A DNA stretch of 44,297 nt. It comes from Candidatus Fermentithermobacillaceae bacterium DTU015. GTDB lineage: Bacteria > Bacillota > Sulfobacillia > Fermentithermobacillales > Fermentithermobacillaceae. The number at the start of each line of letters is the position of its first letter. Position 1 is the stretch's first letter. Positions 15,087 through 23,073 of the stretch are shown piece after piece. A program made the position numbers and the translations under genes. Below the pieces are notes generated by a model. That model saw only the letters and a program-made list of their open reading frames with translations, was not told the DNA's origin and ran no database searches. The DNA is taken from positions 59,632 to 103,928 of the forward strand of contig LFST01000025.1 in NCBI GenBank assembly GCA_001513185.1, given 5' to 3'.

Positions 15087-17219
15087 ATGTTGGACGGACG
15101 CACGGCGTGGCTTAAACCTTCTTCGCAGGAATGGCTTGAGGCTGACGGGCTGGGCGGCTTTGGGTCTTCTACTACCAGGGGCATACACACCAGACGATAT
15201 CACGGTTGGCTGTTCCTTGCCGGGGACAACCCCGGTGACCGGTGGCTTGCCCTTTCCAAGCTTGAAGACACCTGTATCTTCGGCGGGCACAGATGGGACC
15301 TGTCTTCTAACATGTACCCTGGCTGTATCCATCCTGACGGGGAGGAACACCTCTTGGGGTTTTCAAAGGAACCCTTTCCGAGGTTTGTGTATAAGCTCGG
15401 GTCCATCCTGCTCCAAAAGGAGATATTTATGGTCAAGGGGATGCCTGGGGTGTTTTGCATATACAGCATAGTGTTTCCCCGGACAGGGGGTGAGCAAGTT
15501 ACCCTCATCTTAAGGCCTCTATGCAACTCCCGGTTTTACCACCATACCGCCAGGGAAGGTTCATGGGCCCCCGGGATATTCTGCCGAGAAGGCGGGGTGA
15601 TTCTGGAAAAGCATCACGCGTGTGATGCCTTGGCCTTAGTTTGCACCGGCAGTTTTGTGCTTGAGCCTACATGGTACAAATGCATGATATACCCGGCGGA
15701 AAGACAGCGAGGCCTGGATTTTACCGAGGACCATTTGAGCCCCGGGTATTTTGAGTGCACTCTGAGCCCCGGGCAGCCCGTTGTACTGTGGGCAGGGCCG
15801 GTTTCCAAGCAAGACGGTGTCAGGATTTCCCGTCTGCTTGACGGGCGGGACCAGATGGAGTTGGAGGAGTGGTGTCAAGGGCTTGCCGTGCATGCCGGCA
15901 GGCTCCGCAAGACAGAGGCTGCCAGGAGGGCACGGATCCAGGCCAGCGCCGGGGGTAACCAGGTGCTCGCCTCCTTGTACCTTGCAGCTGACCAATTTGT
16001 TGTGAAATCCAAGCCCGGAACTTCAATCATCGCTGGCTATCATTGGTTTGGCGAGTGGGGGCGGGATACCTTTATTTCCATGCCCGGATTGCTGTTCGCG
16101 GCGGGAAGGTATGCTGAAGCCAGGGAAGTTTTTATGAGATATGCAGGAGAAATCCGGGACGGGCTTGTGCCCAACTGTTTTGTAGAGGGCCATGGCGCTG
16201 CCTATAACTCTGTCGATGCGTCGCTTTGGTTTATCGATGCCCTGGGCAAGTATGAAGCAGCTTCGGCTGATTGGGAATTTGTCAAACAAATGCTCCCAAG
16301 GGTCGGCCAAATAGTTGACAGCTACATCAGGGGCACCCGAAACGGCATCAAGATGCACAACTCAGGTTTGCTTATGGCCGGCGCCCCCCACACCAACCTG
16401 ACTTGGATGGACGCCCGTGTAGGCGGAACCCCGGTCACCCCAAGGGGCGGCTTCCCTGTAGAAGTAAACGCCTTGTGGGTAAGGGCGCTGTTCCTCTATG
16501 GCAGCTGGCTTAGAAAGCTTGCCTGCGAAGGGTCCGGCACAAGCGGCCTGGATAGATCTCGCAGTTGGTATTCCCGGCTTGCCCAAACGGCAGCCAGGCA
16601 GTTCAGGAAGCTATTCGTATGGCCAGGGATAGGGCTGTACGACAGCTTAGATGTTCATGGCCGCCCGGTGCTGGAAATCCGTCCCAATCAGGTTATCGCC
16701 GGCAGGGTAGGCGAGTTGAGGCTGGCTAAAGATACCCTGGTAGAGATATGGACGACAGCCTTTGAAAGACTTCTGTGCCCCCACGGGTTGAGGACCTTGG
16801 CGCCGGCTTCCCCGGAATACCGCGGCAAGTTTGCAGGCGGCCCGGCTGAAAGGGATAGTGCTTACCATCAGGGCACAGCCTGGCCCTGGTTGTTTGGGCC
16901 CTTGTTTGACCTGGCACTTAAGCTCTTTGGAACTCAGGCCAAACAACATGGTGACAACTTCGATTACCGAGTCCTTACGCAGCTTACTTACCTCATGTTA
17001 TCACACGTGCTAAGGCTCGATGCCAATCCCTGCATTGGCACGATTTTTGAGGTTGCGTCGGGAGATCATCCTTTTGAGCCGGGAGGGGCTGTATCCCAGG
17101 CGTGGAGTGTGTCGGAAAGCATAAGGATACTGTGTCAGTTGGAACGTATTTCCCAAAGGGACACAGCCGCCGGAATCCGGCCCTTAAGTACCACAAGACC
17201 TAATATGGAGGGGAAATGA
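15087..17219 (+). CDS. Glycogen debranching enzyme (amylo-alpha-1,6-glucosidase, GH133 type)
   Basis: About 710 residues. The N-terminal domain opens with EWLEADGLGGFGSSTTRGIHTRRYHGW, the hallmark of the archaeal/bacterial-type debranching enzyme N-domain. The C-terminal (alpha/alpha)6 barrel contains YHWFGEWGRDTFISMPGLL, WMDARVGGTPVTPRGGFPVEVNALW and AYHQGTAWPW, which include the acidic catalytic and substrate residues. It hydrolyses alpha-1,6 branch stubs in glycogen or related alpha-glucans. The start is uncertain: ATG 15087 fits family length and has AGGAG 13 bases upstream, whereas an in-frame TTG at 15030 would add 19 residues of poor quality. It ends 2 bases before a GT4 glycosyltransferase, implying one operon for storage-polysaccharide turnover. 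Confidence 0.9.
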   Translation: MLDGRTAWLKPSSQEWLEADGLGGFGSSTTRGIHTRRYHGWLFLAGDNPGDRWLALSKLEDTCIFGGHRWDLSSNMYPGCIHPDGEEHLLGFSKEPFPRFVYKLGSILLQKEIFMVKGMPGVFCIYSIVFPRTGGEQVTLILRPLCNSRFYHHTAREGSWAPGIFCREGGVILEKHHACDALALVCTGSFVLEPTWYKCMIYPAERQRGLDFTEDHLSPGYFECTLSPGQPVVLWAGPVSKQDGVRISRLLDGRDQMELEEWCQGLAVHAGRLRKTEAARRARIQASAGGNQVLASLYLAADQFVVKSKPGTSIIAGYHWFGEWGRDTFISMPGLLFAAGRYAEAREVFMRYAGEIRDGLVPNCFVEGHGAAYNSVDASLWFIDALGKYEAASADWEFVKQMLPRVGQIVDSYIRGTRNGIKMHNSGLLMAGAPHTNLTWMDARVGGTPVTPRGGFPVEVNALWVRALFLYGSWLRKLACEGSGTSGLDRSRSWYSRLAQTAARQFRKLFVWPGIGLYDSLDVHGRPVLEIRPNQVIAGRVGELRLAKDTLVEIWTTAFERLLCPHGLRTLAPASPEYRGKFAGGPAERDSAYHQGTAWPWLFGPLFDLALKLFGTQAKQHGDNFDYRVLTQLTYLMLSHVLRLDANPCIGTIFEVASGDHPFEPGGAVSQAWSVSESIRILCQLERISQRDTAAGIRPLSTTRPNMEGK

Positions 17220-17221
17220 CG

Positions 17222-18490
17222 ATGGGCCTTAGGGTGTTGATGCTCACTTGGGAATATCCGCCTGATCACGTAGGCGGGCTTGGGCGCCACGTGTGCCACT
17301 TGTCTGAGGCCATGGCCAAGCTGGGCGCAGAGGTGACTGTGCTCACCCGTGGGGTACATGGGCGGCCGCTAATCCGGGAGCAGTCAGGAGTCGAGATAAT
17401 ATCTGCAGTGCCTTATGACCTCCATCCCCCAAATTTTGTCACCTGGACGGCTCAGTTTAACGTAAGCCTTATGGAAACCTGCAACAAGCTATTTGCCAAG
17501 GGGCGGTTCGACCTGGTCCATGCTCATGACTGGATAGTGGCTTACGCCGCCAGGGCACTTAAGCATTCCTGGGAGGTTCCCCTGATAGCCACCATCCACG
17601 CAACCGAATGCGGGCGGCAAAAAGGGCTCCATACTCCTATGCAGCATCACATATCCCAGACTGAATGGTGGCTGTGTTATGAGGCGTGGAAGGTGATTAC
17701 GTGCAGCGCTTACATGAAAAACGAAGTCCAGAGCTTGTTTTCTGTGCCCGGTGACAAAACCGAGGTTATTCCCAACGGCATCACCGAGCCGTGGTTCAAA
17801 GTGACCAAACGGCTCTCAGCTGACCCCATGCTGCTTTACGTAGGCAGGCTGGTTCCCGAAAAAGGCCCCCATATCCTGGTTCAGGCGATGAAGCAGGTGG
17901 TTTTCCATTACCCGGATGCAAAGCTGGTTGTGGCCGGAGCAGGCCCTATGGAAGGCCATCTCAAGGAAATTGTCTATAACAACGGATTGGCTAATGCTAT
18001 AGAGTTTACAGGCCACGTTGGGGACAAAGCCCTGTATGACTTATATTCCAGGGCGTGGGTGGCTGCGTTTCCCAGCTCGTACGAACCCTTTGGGATAGTG
18101 GCGCTGGAAGCCATGGCCACGGGCACGCCTTGTGTTGTGGGGGATACAGGCGGCCTTAGCGAAATCGTAGACCACGGGTTCACAGGCTTCAAAGTGGAGC
18201 CTGACAATCCTGATGCCCTTGCAAATACCCTGGTTTACCTTATAGGTGACAGGAAGATGCGGGCCCAATTAGCCCGGAATGCAAAGGAACACGTTCGGCG
18301 TAACTACAGGTGGGAAGATATTGCCCGGGCCACCCTGTCAGTTTACGAAGAAGTGATTGAAGCTAACGCAAAGCGTTCATGGTTTGGCACCGTTTATGAG
18401 GCTAGGCGTCCCCGGGTTTTGCGCCGTGAACCTGCACTTGAGCCCGCCGCGGGAGACGGCCAAGGTGCCGAAAGCGGCGACAGCTCCTGA
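17222..18490 (+). CDS. GT4-type glycosyltransferase (probable glucan synthase)
   Basis: A 422-residue GT-B glycosyltransferase. The N-terminal donor-proximal loop WEYPPDHVGGLGRHVCHLSEAM and the C-terminal YVGRLVPEKGPHIL and SSYEPFGIVALEAMATGTP carry the Gly-rich loop, the Arg/Lys pair and the EX7E motif of retaining enzymes. It closely follows a glycogen debranching enzyme, so it probably acts on alpha-glucan as a starch/glycogen-synthase-like enzyme; a polysaccharide or trehalose role remains possible. Of two close ATGs, 17222 is preferred because GGAGGGG (17207-17213) is 8 bases upstream, whereas ATG 17216 overlaps the preceding stop and leaves only 2 bases. No signal peptide or membrane helix is seen, so it is cytoplasmic. 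Confidence 0.88.
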   Translation: MGLRVLMLTWEYPPDHVGGLGRHVCHLSEAMAKLGAEVTVLTRGVHGRPLIREQSGVEIISAVPYDLHPPNFVTWTAQFNVSLMETCNKLFAKGRFDLVHAHDWIVAYAARALKHSWEVPLIATIHATECGRQKGLHTPMQHHISQTEWWLCYEAWKVITCSAYMKNEVQSLFSVPGDKTEVIPNGITEPWFKVTKRLSADPMLLYVGRLVPEKGPHILVQAMKQVVFHYPDAKLVVAGAGPMEGHLKEIVYNNGLANAIEFTGHVGDKALYDLYSRAWVAAFPSSYEPFGIVALEAMATGTPCVVGDTGGLSEIVDHGFTGFKVEPDNPDALANTLVYLIGDRKMRAQLARNAKEHVRRNYRWEDIARATLSVYEEVIEANAKRSWFGTVYEARRPRVLRREPALEPAAGDGQGAESGDSS

Positions 18491-18538
18491 AAATCCGGCA
18501 ACCATGCTCAAATTACCAGCTGATATTCGGTATGTGCT

Positions 18539-18567
18539 TTGGTGTACAAACCCCGAGACTATGTTAT
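18539..18567 (+). promoter_or_regulatory. Weak candidate promoter before the phosphate transporter
   Basis: TTGGTG (18539-18544) and TGTTAT (18562-18567) are separated by 17 bases within the 130-base gap after the glycosyltransferase gene. The surrounding bases are locally AT-rich. The match to sigma-A consensus is modest, so this is only a suggestion that a new transcript starts here. Confidence 0.3.
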
Positions 18568-18620
18568 TATCAGATCGGGATCCATTCCCTCTAGGTATGG
18601 ACCTAGCGGAGGTGTGCTGC

Positions 18621-20219
18621 GTGAATGCAGAGATGGTGCTCACGGCGTTTGGCGGTGTAGGCCTGTTCCTCTACGGCATGTTCAGGATGGGCGAAGGACT
18701 GCAGAAGGCCGCAGGCGACCGCATGAGGCGAATCCTTGAGACTTTGACGGTGAACCGGTTTGCCAGTGTAGCTGCTGGCATGGTCGTCACCGCAGTGATC
18801 CAGTCATCAGCCGCTACGACTGTGATGTGCGTTAGCTTCGTCAACGCAGGGCTTATGGGTCTGGAGCAAGCTATTGGCGTTATTATGGGTGCCAATATTG
18901 GGACAACCATTACTGCGCAATTGGTTGCGTTTAGCTTGGAAAGAGTAGCTCTGCCTGCCATAGCCATAGGGATGGTGATGAGGCTTGCAGGCAGACGAAA
19001 GACAGCTAAAGGGTTTGGCGACGTACTTCTGGGTTTCGGCATGTTGTTCCTTGGGATGTCCATTGTGGGAGATGCCCTTGAACCTCTCAGGACTTACCAG
19101 CCATTCTTAGACCTCATGCTTCTGGGCAGGAAAAATCCTTTGATTGGCATACTCGTAGGCATTGTGGTCACCACCTTGCTACAGTCGTCATCGGCGGTGA
19201 CAGGCCTGCTTGTTACCATGGCTTCCCGAGGCATAGTCACCCTGGGCATGGCGCTTCCGATTATACTAGGCTCAAACATCGGCACCACCAGTACGGCGCT
19301 GGTATCATCTATTGGCACTTCTTTGACCGCACGTAGGACAGCCCTTGCCCACTTCCTGTTCAACGCCTTCGGTTCCATCGTTTTCGTGCCGTTCTTGACC
19401 CCTTTCGAGAAACTGGCTGCCACCACAAGTGCAGATATGGCAAGGCAGATTGCCAATGCCCACTCGATTTTCAACATAACTGTGACTGTTCTGTTGTTGC
19501 CTGTAATTCCTCAGTTTGCGGCCTTGATATGCCGTTTGCTTAAGGGCGATGAGTCAATAGTGGAGCGCGGGCCCAAATACCTGGATGCAAGGCTGGTGTC
19601 TACGCCCTTTATGGCTGTTATGCAGACCAAGAAAGAAGTTCTCAGGATGGCCAAGTTGTGCATTGAGAACCTTGAAACAGCCATATCCATCTTCCTTGGA
19701 GAAAAGCGGGACAGGAGGCGCTTCGATGACATTGAGGATGTCATCGATGAGATAGAAGAGGCTATAAGCTACTATGTGGCCAAAATATCCCAACACGATG
19801 TGAGCGATAAAGATGCCAAGGTTTTAACTTCTGTCATAAATATTTGTGCTGACCTTGAACGTATTGGTGACCATGCTGTATCCATAGTGGAACTGGCCGA
19901 CTACAGTTTCGAACACCAGCTGCCCTTTTCTGAAGAGGGCATTAAGGAATTAGAAGATATGATGGGGAAAGTTTTGGAAGCGGTCAGGGTGGCAGTGGAA
20001 GCTTTGGAAACCGGGGATAAGGCCAAGGCGTCCAGCATTGTAGCAATGGATGATATACTGGACGATATGGAAAGAGAGCTTAGGGCCAAGCACATAAGAA
20101 GGCTCAACCAAGGTATATGCTACCCGGCTTCAGGCGTAGTGTATCTTGACATGATAAGCCATCTTGAGAGAATCGGAGATCATGCAGTAAACATTGCGGA
20201 ACAAGTGCTCGCAGCCTGA
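18621..20219 (+). CDS. Na+/phosphate cotransporter family protein with C-terminal PhoU-like domain
   Basis: A 532-residue protein. The first 310 residues are hydrophobic with two related repeats containing QSSAATTVM and QSSSAVTGL, the signature of Na/Pi cotransporter II (NptA/YjbB) proteins, each followed by GANIGTT or GSNIGTT. The last 220 residues form two PhoU-like helical repeats rich in acidic residues, with ERIGDHAVSI and ERIGDHAVNI as metal-binding motifs. The family moves inorganic phosphate with sodium across the membrane. The start is GTG 18621 because GGAGG at 18608-18612 lies 8 bases upstream; longer frames overlap the preceding gene. It is followed 37 bases later by uppP, an enzyme that releases phosphate outside the membrane. 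Confidence 0.92.
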   Translation: MNAEMVLTAFGGVGLFLYGMFRMGEGLQKAAGDRMRRILETLTVNRFASVAAGMVVTAVIQSSAATTVMCVSFVNAGLMGLEQAIGVIMGANIGTTITAQLVAFSLERVALPAIAIGMVMRLAGRRKTAKGFGDVLLGFGMLFLGMSIVGDALEPLRTYQPFLDLMLLGRKNPLIGILVGIVVTTLLQSSSAVTGLLVTMASRGIVTLGMALPIILGSNIGTTSTALVSSIGTSLTARRTALAHFLFNAFGSIVFVPFLTPFEKLAATTSADMARQIANAHSIFNITVTVLLLPVIPQFAALICRLLKGDESIVERGPKYLDARLVSTPFMAVMQTKKEVLRMAKLCIENLETAISIFLGEKRDRRRFDDIEDVIDEIEEAISYYVAKISQHDVSDKDAKVLTSVINICADLERIGDHAVSIVELADYSFEHQLPFSEEGIKELEDMMGKVLEAVRVAVEALETGDKAKASSIVAMDDILDDMERELRAKHIRRLNQGICYPASGVVYLDMISHLERIGDHAVNIAEQVLAA

Positions 20220-20256
20220 TGCTGCAAGCTGTTCAAACAACGGAGATGCTAGGTGT

Positions 20257-21084
20257 ATGAATTGGTTACAAGCAGCCGTGCTCGGCGTAATACAGGGACT
20301 TACGGAGTTCTTGCCTGTCTCCAGTTCAGGCCACCTTGTACTGGGAGCCAGGTTTGTGGGACTGCCGAGCCCCGGGCTGTCATATAGTATATGGGTTCAT
20401 ATTGGAACTGCGTTAGCTACAATTGTGATGCTGCAAGCAGACATCAGGTGGCTGACAAAGAGCTTGTTTGCCCCTGAAACCGAACATAGCCGCTCAAGGG
20501 GGCTTACTATCATAGGCTATTTGATAGTGGCTTCAGTACCTGCGGCTGTGGTCGGCCTTGTCCTTGGTGATCTGGTAGAGGCAGCGTTTTCTTCCATTGT
20601 AGTTGCATCCCTGGGGCTGGTGGCCACGGGATGTGTACTTCAAACCACACGCAAGAATGCCCGGCCCGCCAAAGCTTACTCCGAACCCAATGATACCCTT
20701 CCAACAGTCACCTTCCGGAAGGCGTTTATAGCCGGTGTATCCCAAGCGATAGCCGTCATACCCGGGATATCCAGGTCTGGTACAACCATAACCGCAGGCC
20801 TTTTATCCGGTATGTCAAGGGAAGATGCCGCAAGGTTTTCCTTCTTGTTGTCCTTGCCCGCAGTGTTTGGGTCAGCGCTCTTGGATGTTGGTTCGGCCTT
20901 GGCAGCGGGAGTACCTGTGGTTACCACTCACGGGCTGATTGGATGCCTGGTTGCTTTCATCACCGGGCTGTTTGCCCTGGGATTTGTGCTAAAGACCGTC
21001 CGCCAGGGAGAATTATGGAAGTTTTCCTACTACTGTTGGGCAGTGGGCATCTGTAGCCTGGTGCTTGCCTTGTTCCGCGATTAG
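20257..21084 (+). CDS. uppP: Undecaprenyl-diphosphatase UppP (BacA)
   Basis: A 275-residue membrane enzyme that removes a phosphate from undecaprenyl diphosphate to recycle the lipid carrier for peptidoglycan and other wall polymers. The two signature segments are present: GLTEFLPVSSSGHLVL near the N-terminus and PGISRSGTTITAGLLSGM in the middle, with ARFSFLLSLPAVFGS after it. Several hydrophobic helices follow the family pattern and the length is typical. ATG 20257 is used: it lies after GGAGATGCTAGGTGT, and upstream extension overlaps the phosphate transporter. Likely co-transcribed with that transporter. Loss of sensitivity to bacitracin is a known effect of high expression in this family. 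Confidence 0.96.
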   Translation: MNWLQAAVLGVIQGLTEFLPVSSSGHLVLGARFVGLPSPGLSYSIWVHIGTALATIVMLQADIRWLTKSLFAPETEHSRSRGLTIIGYLIVASVPAAVVGLVLGDLVEAAFSSIVVASLGLVATGCVLQTTRKNARPAKAYSEPNDTLPTVTFRKAFIAGVSQAIAVIPGISRSGTTITAGLLSGMSREDAARFSFLLSLPAVFGSALLDVGSALAAGVPVVTTHGLIGCLVAFITGLFALGFVLKTVRQGELWKFSYYCWAVGICSLVLALFRD

Positions 21085-21209
21085 CCCCCAACTTTGCCCC
21101 CGTCACAGAGTCTTGGTTTCGTAGATGTAACATCTTGCAGGCGGCACAGCATAGCATGGAGAGACTGGGATCTCAGGATTAGAGTAAGCCACGCATATGG
21201 GGGAGAGCT

Positions 21210-21614
21210 ATGTACCGTCCGCAAACTTGGTCATATGCTCCTGATCTAGGGAGGATTGTAATCGATATACCTGCACGGCTCCTGACTTTTTACTACTCAG
21301 GCCGCGTATACGGGCCGTATCCGGTGGCATTGGGGAAGCCGTCTACACCTACCCCGGCGGGCCACTGGACCGTGGTAGAAAAAGATCCTAACCCGTGGTG
21401 GGAGGTCTTGGGTTCGCGCTGGATGGGCTTAGATGTCCCATGGGGCGTGTACGGTATCCACGGCACCAATGCCCCTTGGAGCATCGGCCACTATGTGTCA
21501 AACGGATGCATCAGGATGCACAATGCCCACGTGGAAACCATATATCCTCTGGTAGTTCTGGGTACCCCTGTGGACATACAAGGCAGCTACCCTGGTTACA
21601 GATTCAGAAGATAG
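21210..21614 (+). CDS. L,D-transpeptidase (YkuD domain)
   Basis: A compact 134-residue protein that is essentially one YkuD catalytic domain. The motif YGIHGTNAPWSIGHYVSNGCIRM contains the conserved His-84, Ser-97, Gly-99, Cys-100 and Arg-102 of the active site. The N-terminal part (RIVIDIPARLLTFYYSG and PVALGKPSTPTPAG) matches the domain's first strands. The enzyme forms 3-3 crosslinks in peptidoglycan or attaches proteins to it. No signal peptide or LysM domain is present, so how it reaches the wall is unclear. GGGGGAG is a few bases before ATG 21210. It sits between uppP and a membrane-anchored subtilase, an envelope-linked neighbourhood. Confidence 0.93.
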   Translation: MYRPQTWSYAPDLGRIVIDIPARLLTFYYSGRVYGPYPVALGKPSTPTPAGHWTVVEKDPNPWWEVLGSRWMGLDVPWGVYGIHGTNAPWSIGHYVSNGCIRMHNAHVETIYPLVVLGTPVDIQGSYPGYRFRR

Positions 21615-21676
21615 CCACAATTGCTGTCCCCTGGCGAGGCAAACGTGCTATACTTGCCTCTAAGGGGGTATATCCT

Positions 21677-22987
21677 TTGAAGAAGACCGTGGTTTTGCTT
21701 CTTATTGCAGCTATGGTATTGACCCCTCTGGTTGGGATATTCATCTACGCCCGTATGGGCAACGAGAGTGACGAGGACCTGTTTGCAAATATTCCTCAAC
21801 CAGTGATTAGGTCCAACCGCTTTCTCGACTTGAGAGGTCATAATGTACCTTTAGCGGATTTCACCGAAGACGGGGACATATTCCACACTTTCAGCTTTGA
21901 TACGGCAACCCAGTGGCCCGATGATGAAAACATGCCTGAACCCGGGCTGCCCCAAAGATTGCTTGCACAAGGCAAATACTTGGGACTGGGGCTAAACGCG
22001 CTCAGGCAAAGGGGGATAACCGGGCAGGGAGTGACGGTTGCGGTGATCGATAAGCCTTTGCTCAAAGACCACGAGGCGTTTGGTTCCCGCCTGAGATACA
22101 TCGAAGTGGGGCCGGGTGATTCCGATGGAGAGGGGCTGTCTTATCACGGCGCCCACGTGGCAGGGCTGCTTGCAGGCAAGGACGGCGTAGCGCCTGATGC
22201 CACCTTGTATTATTTCGCGGTGCACGAAGGCACCACTCCGTATCTTCAGTATGCCGAGGCCATTCACAAAATGCTGGAACTCCAGGACAGCCTGCCCGAG
22301 CCGGACAAGATCCGCGTTGCCGTAGTTGCACAAGGAGCCGAGAACCCTAGCACTTCCGAAGGAGTCCTTGAGCTGTTTCAAGCAATCACTAAAGCCAGAG
22401 AGCAAGGGATTATTGTGCTGTATCCCCGGATGTCAGGGCTTGCGGTGACCGGGGCAGGGTGTCCCCCTCATTTGGACAGGGACCTACCCGAAAACTATGA
22501 GGCCTGGACTTGGACCCGGGTCAAGCGGGACGTCGCCGGAGAGCTCAGAGCCAGGTCGGCTGACTCGTGGGAAGACGCCGTGTACATACTCAAGCAGATG
22601 CTGGTGCATGAAGATGCCCTGGATGCGCTGCAGGCAGCAGCCATAGAGACTTTCATAGGGGTGGCCTACGCTTTCATGGACTACTTGGAGTTCCACGACT
22701 GGCTGGCCATGGTGCTCGATGAAGCAGAACAAGCCCTGGCAGTGCCGGTAGACTACATCACTTTGCCAAACGCGCAGGATGCCCAAGGATACACCTATTA
22801 CGGTTCAGGCGCATTGAGCTGGGCCACGGGTTATCTTGCAGGATTGGCCGCCCTTGGGGTTCAGGTGAAACCTGACGTGACCGAGGGAGAAATACTGGAA
22901 CTGCTTTGGGACACGGCAACACCGTTTGACGGAAGCACAAGGTTGGTCAACCCGGCAGGGTTCATCGACAGCCTGGCAGGCTCATAA
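21677..22987 (+). CDS. Membrane-anchored, divergent S8 (subtilisin-like) peptidase
   Basis: A 436-residue protein with an N-terminal membrane helix (VVLLLIAAMVLTPLVGIFIYA) and a degenerate subtilase domain. Candidate triad residues are Asp-125 (VTVAVIDKP, usually VAVIDTG), His-160 (SYHGAHVAGLLAG, usually HGTHVAG) and Ser-381 (ALSWATGYLAGLAAL, usually GTSMATPHVAG). All three catalytic residues are kept although the flanking sequence drifts; an oxyanion-hole Asn is not obvious. TTG 21677 is chosen since AAGGGGG at 21662-21668 lies 8 bases upstream and the hydrophobic anchor begins directly after; the longer frame overlaps the L,D-transpeptidase gene. It may be an active but specialised protease or a binding protein. 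It would be exposed outside the membrane. Confidence 0.8.
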   Translation: MKKTVVLLLIAAMVLTPLVGIFIYARMGNESDEDLFANIPQPVIRSNRFLDLRGHNVPLADFTEDGDIFHTFSFDTATQWPDDENMPEPGLPQRLLAQGKYLGLGLNALRQRGITGQGVTVAVIDKPLLKDHEAFGSRLRYIEVGPGDSDGEGLSYHGAHVAGLLAGKDGVAPDATLYYFAVHEGTTPYLQYAEAIHKMLELQDSLPEPDKIRVAVVAQGAENPSTSEGVLELFQAITKAREQGIIVLYPRMSGLAVTGAGCPPHLDRDLPENYEAWTWTRVKRDVAGELRARSADSWEDAVYILKQMLVHEDALDALQAAAIETFIGVAYAFMDYLEFHDWLAMVLDEAEQALAVPVDYITLPNAQDAQGYTYYGSGALSWATGYLAGLAALGVQVKPDVTEGEILELLWDTATPFDGSTRLVNPAGFIDSLAGS

Positions 22988-23073
22988 GAGGCCTGATCCC
23001 GGTACTGATCTCAGGTGTCCCTTGATGAGCTATGGCGCGGCAGGCTGACAGGTGGCAAGCGTCCTACTGCCTA

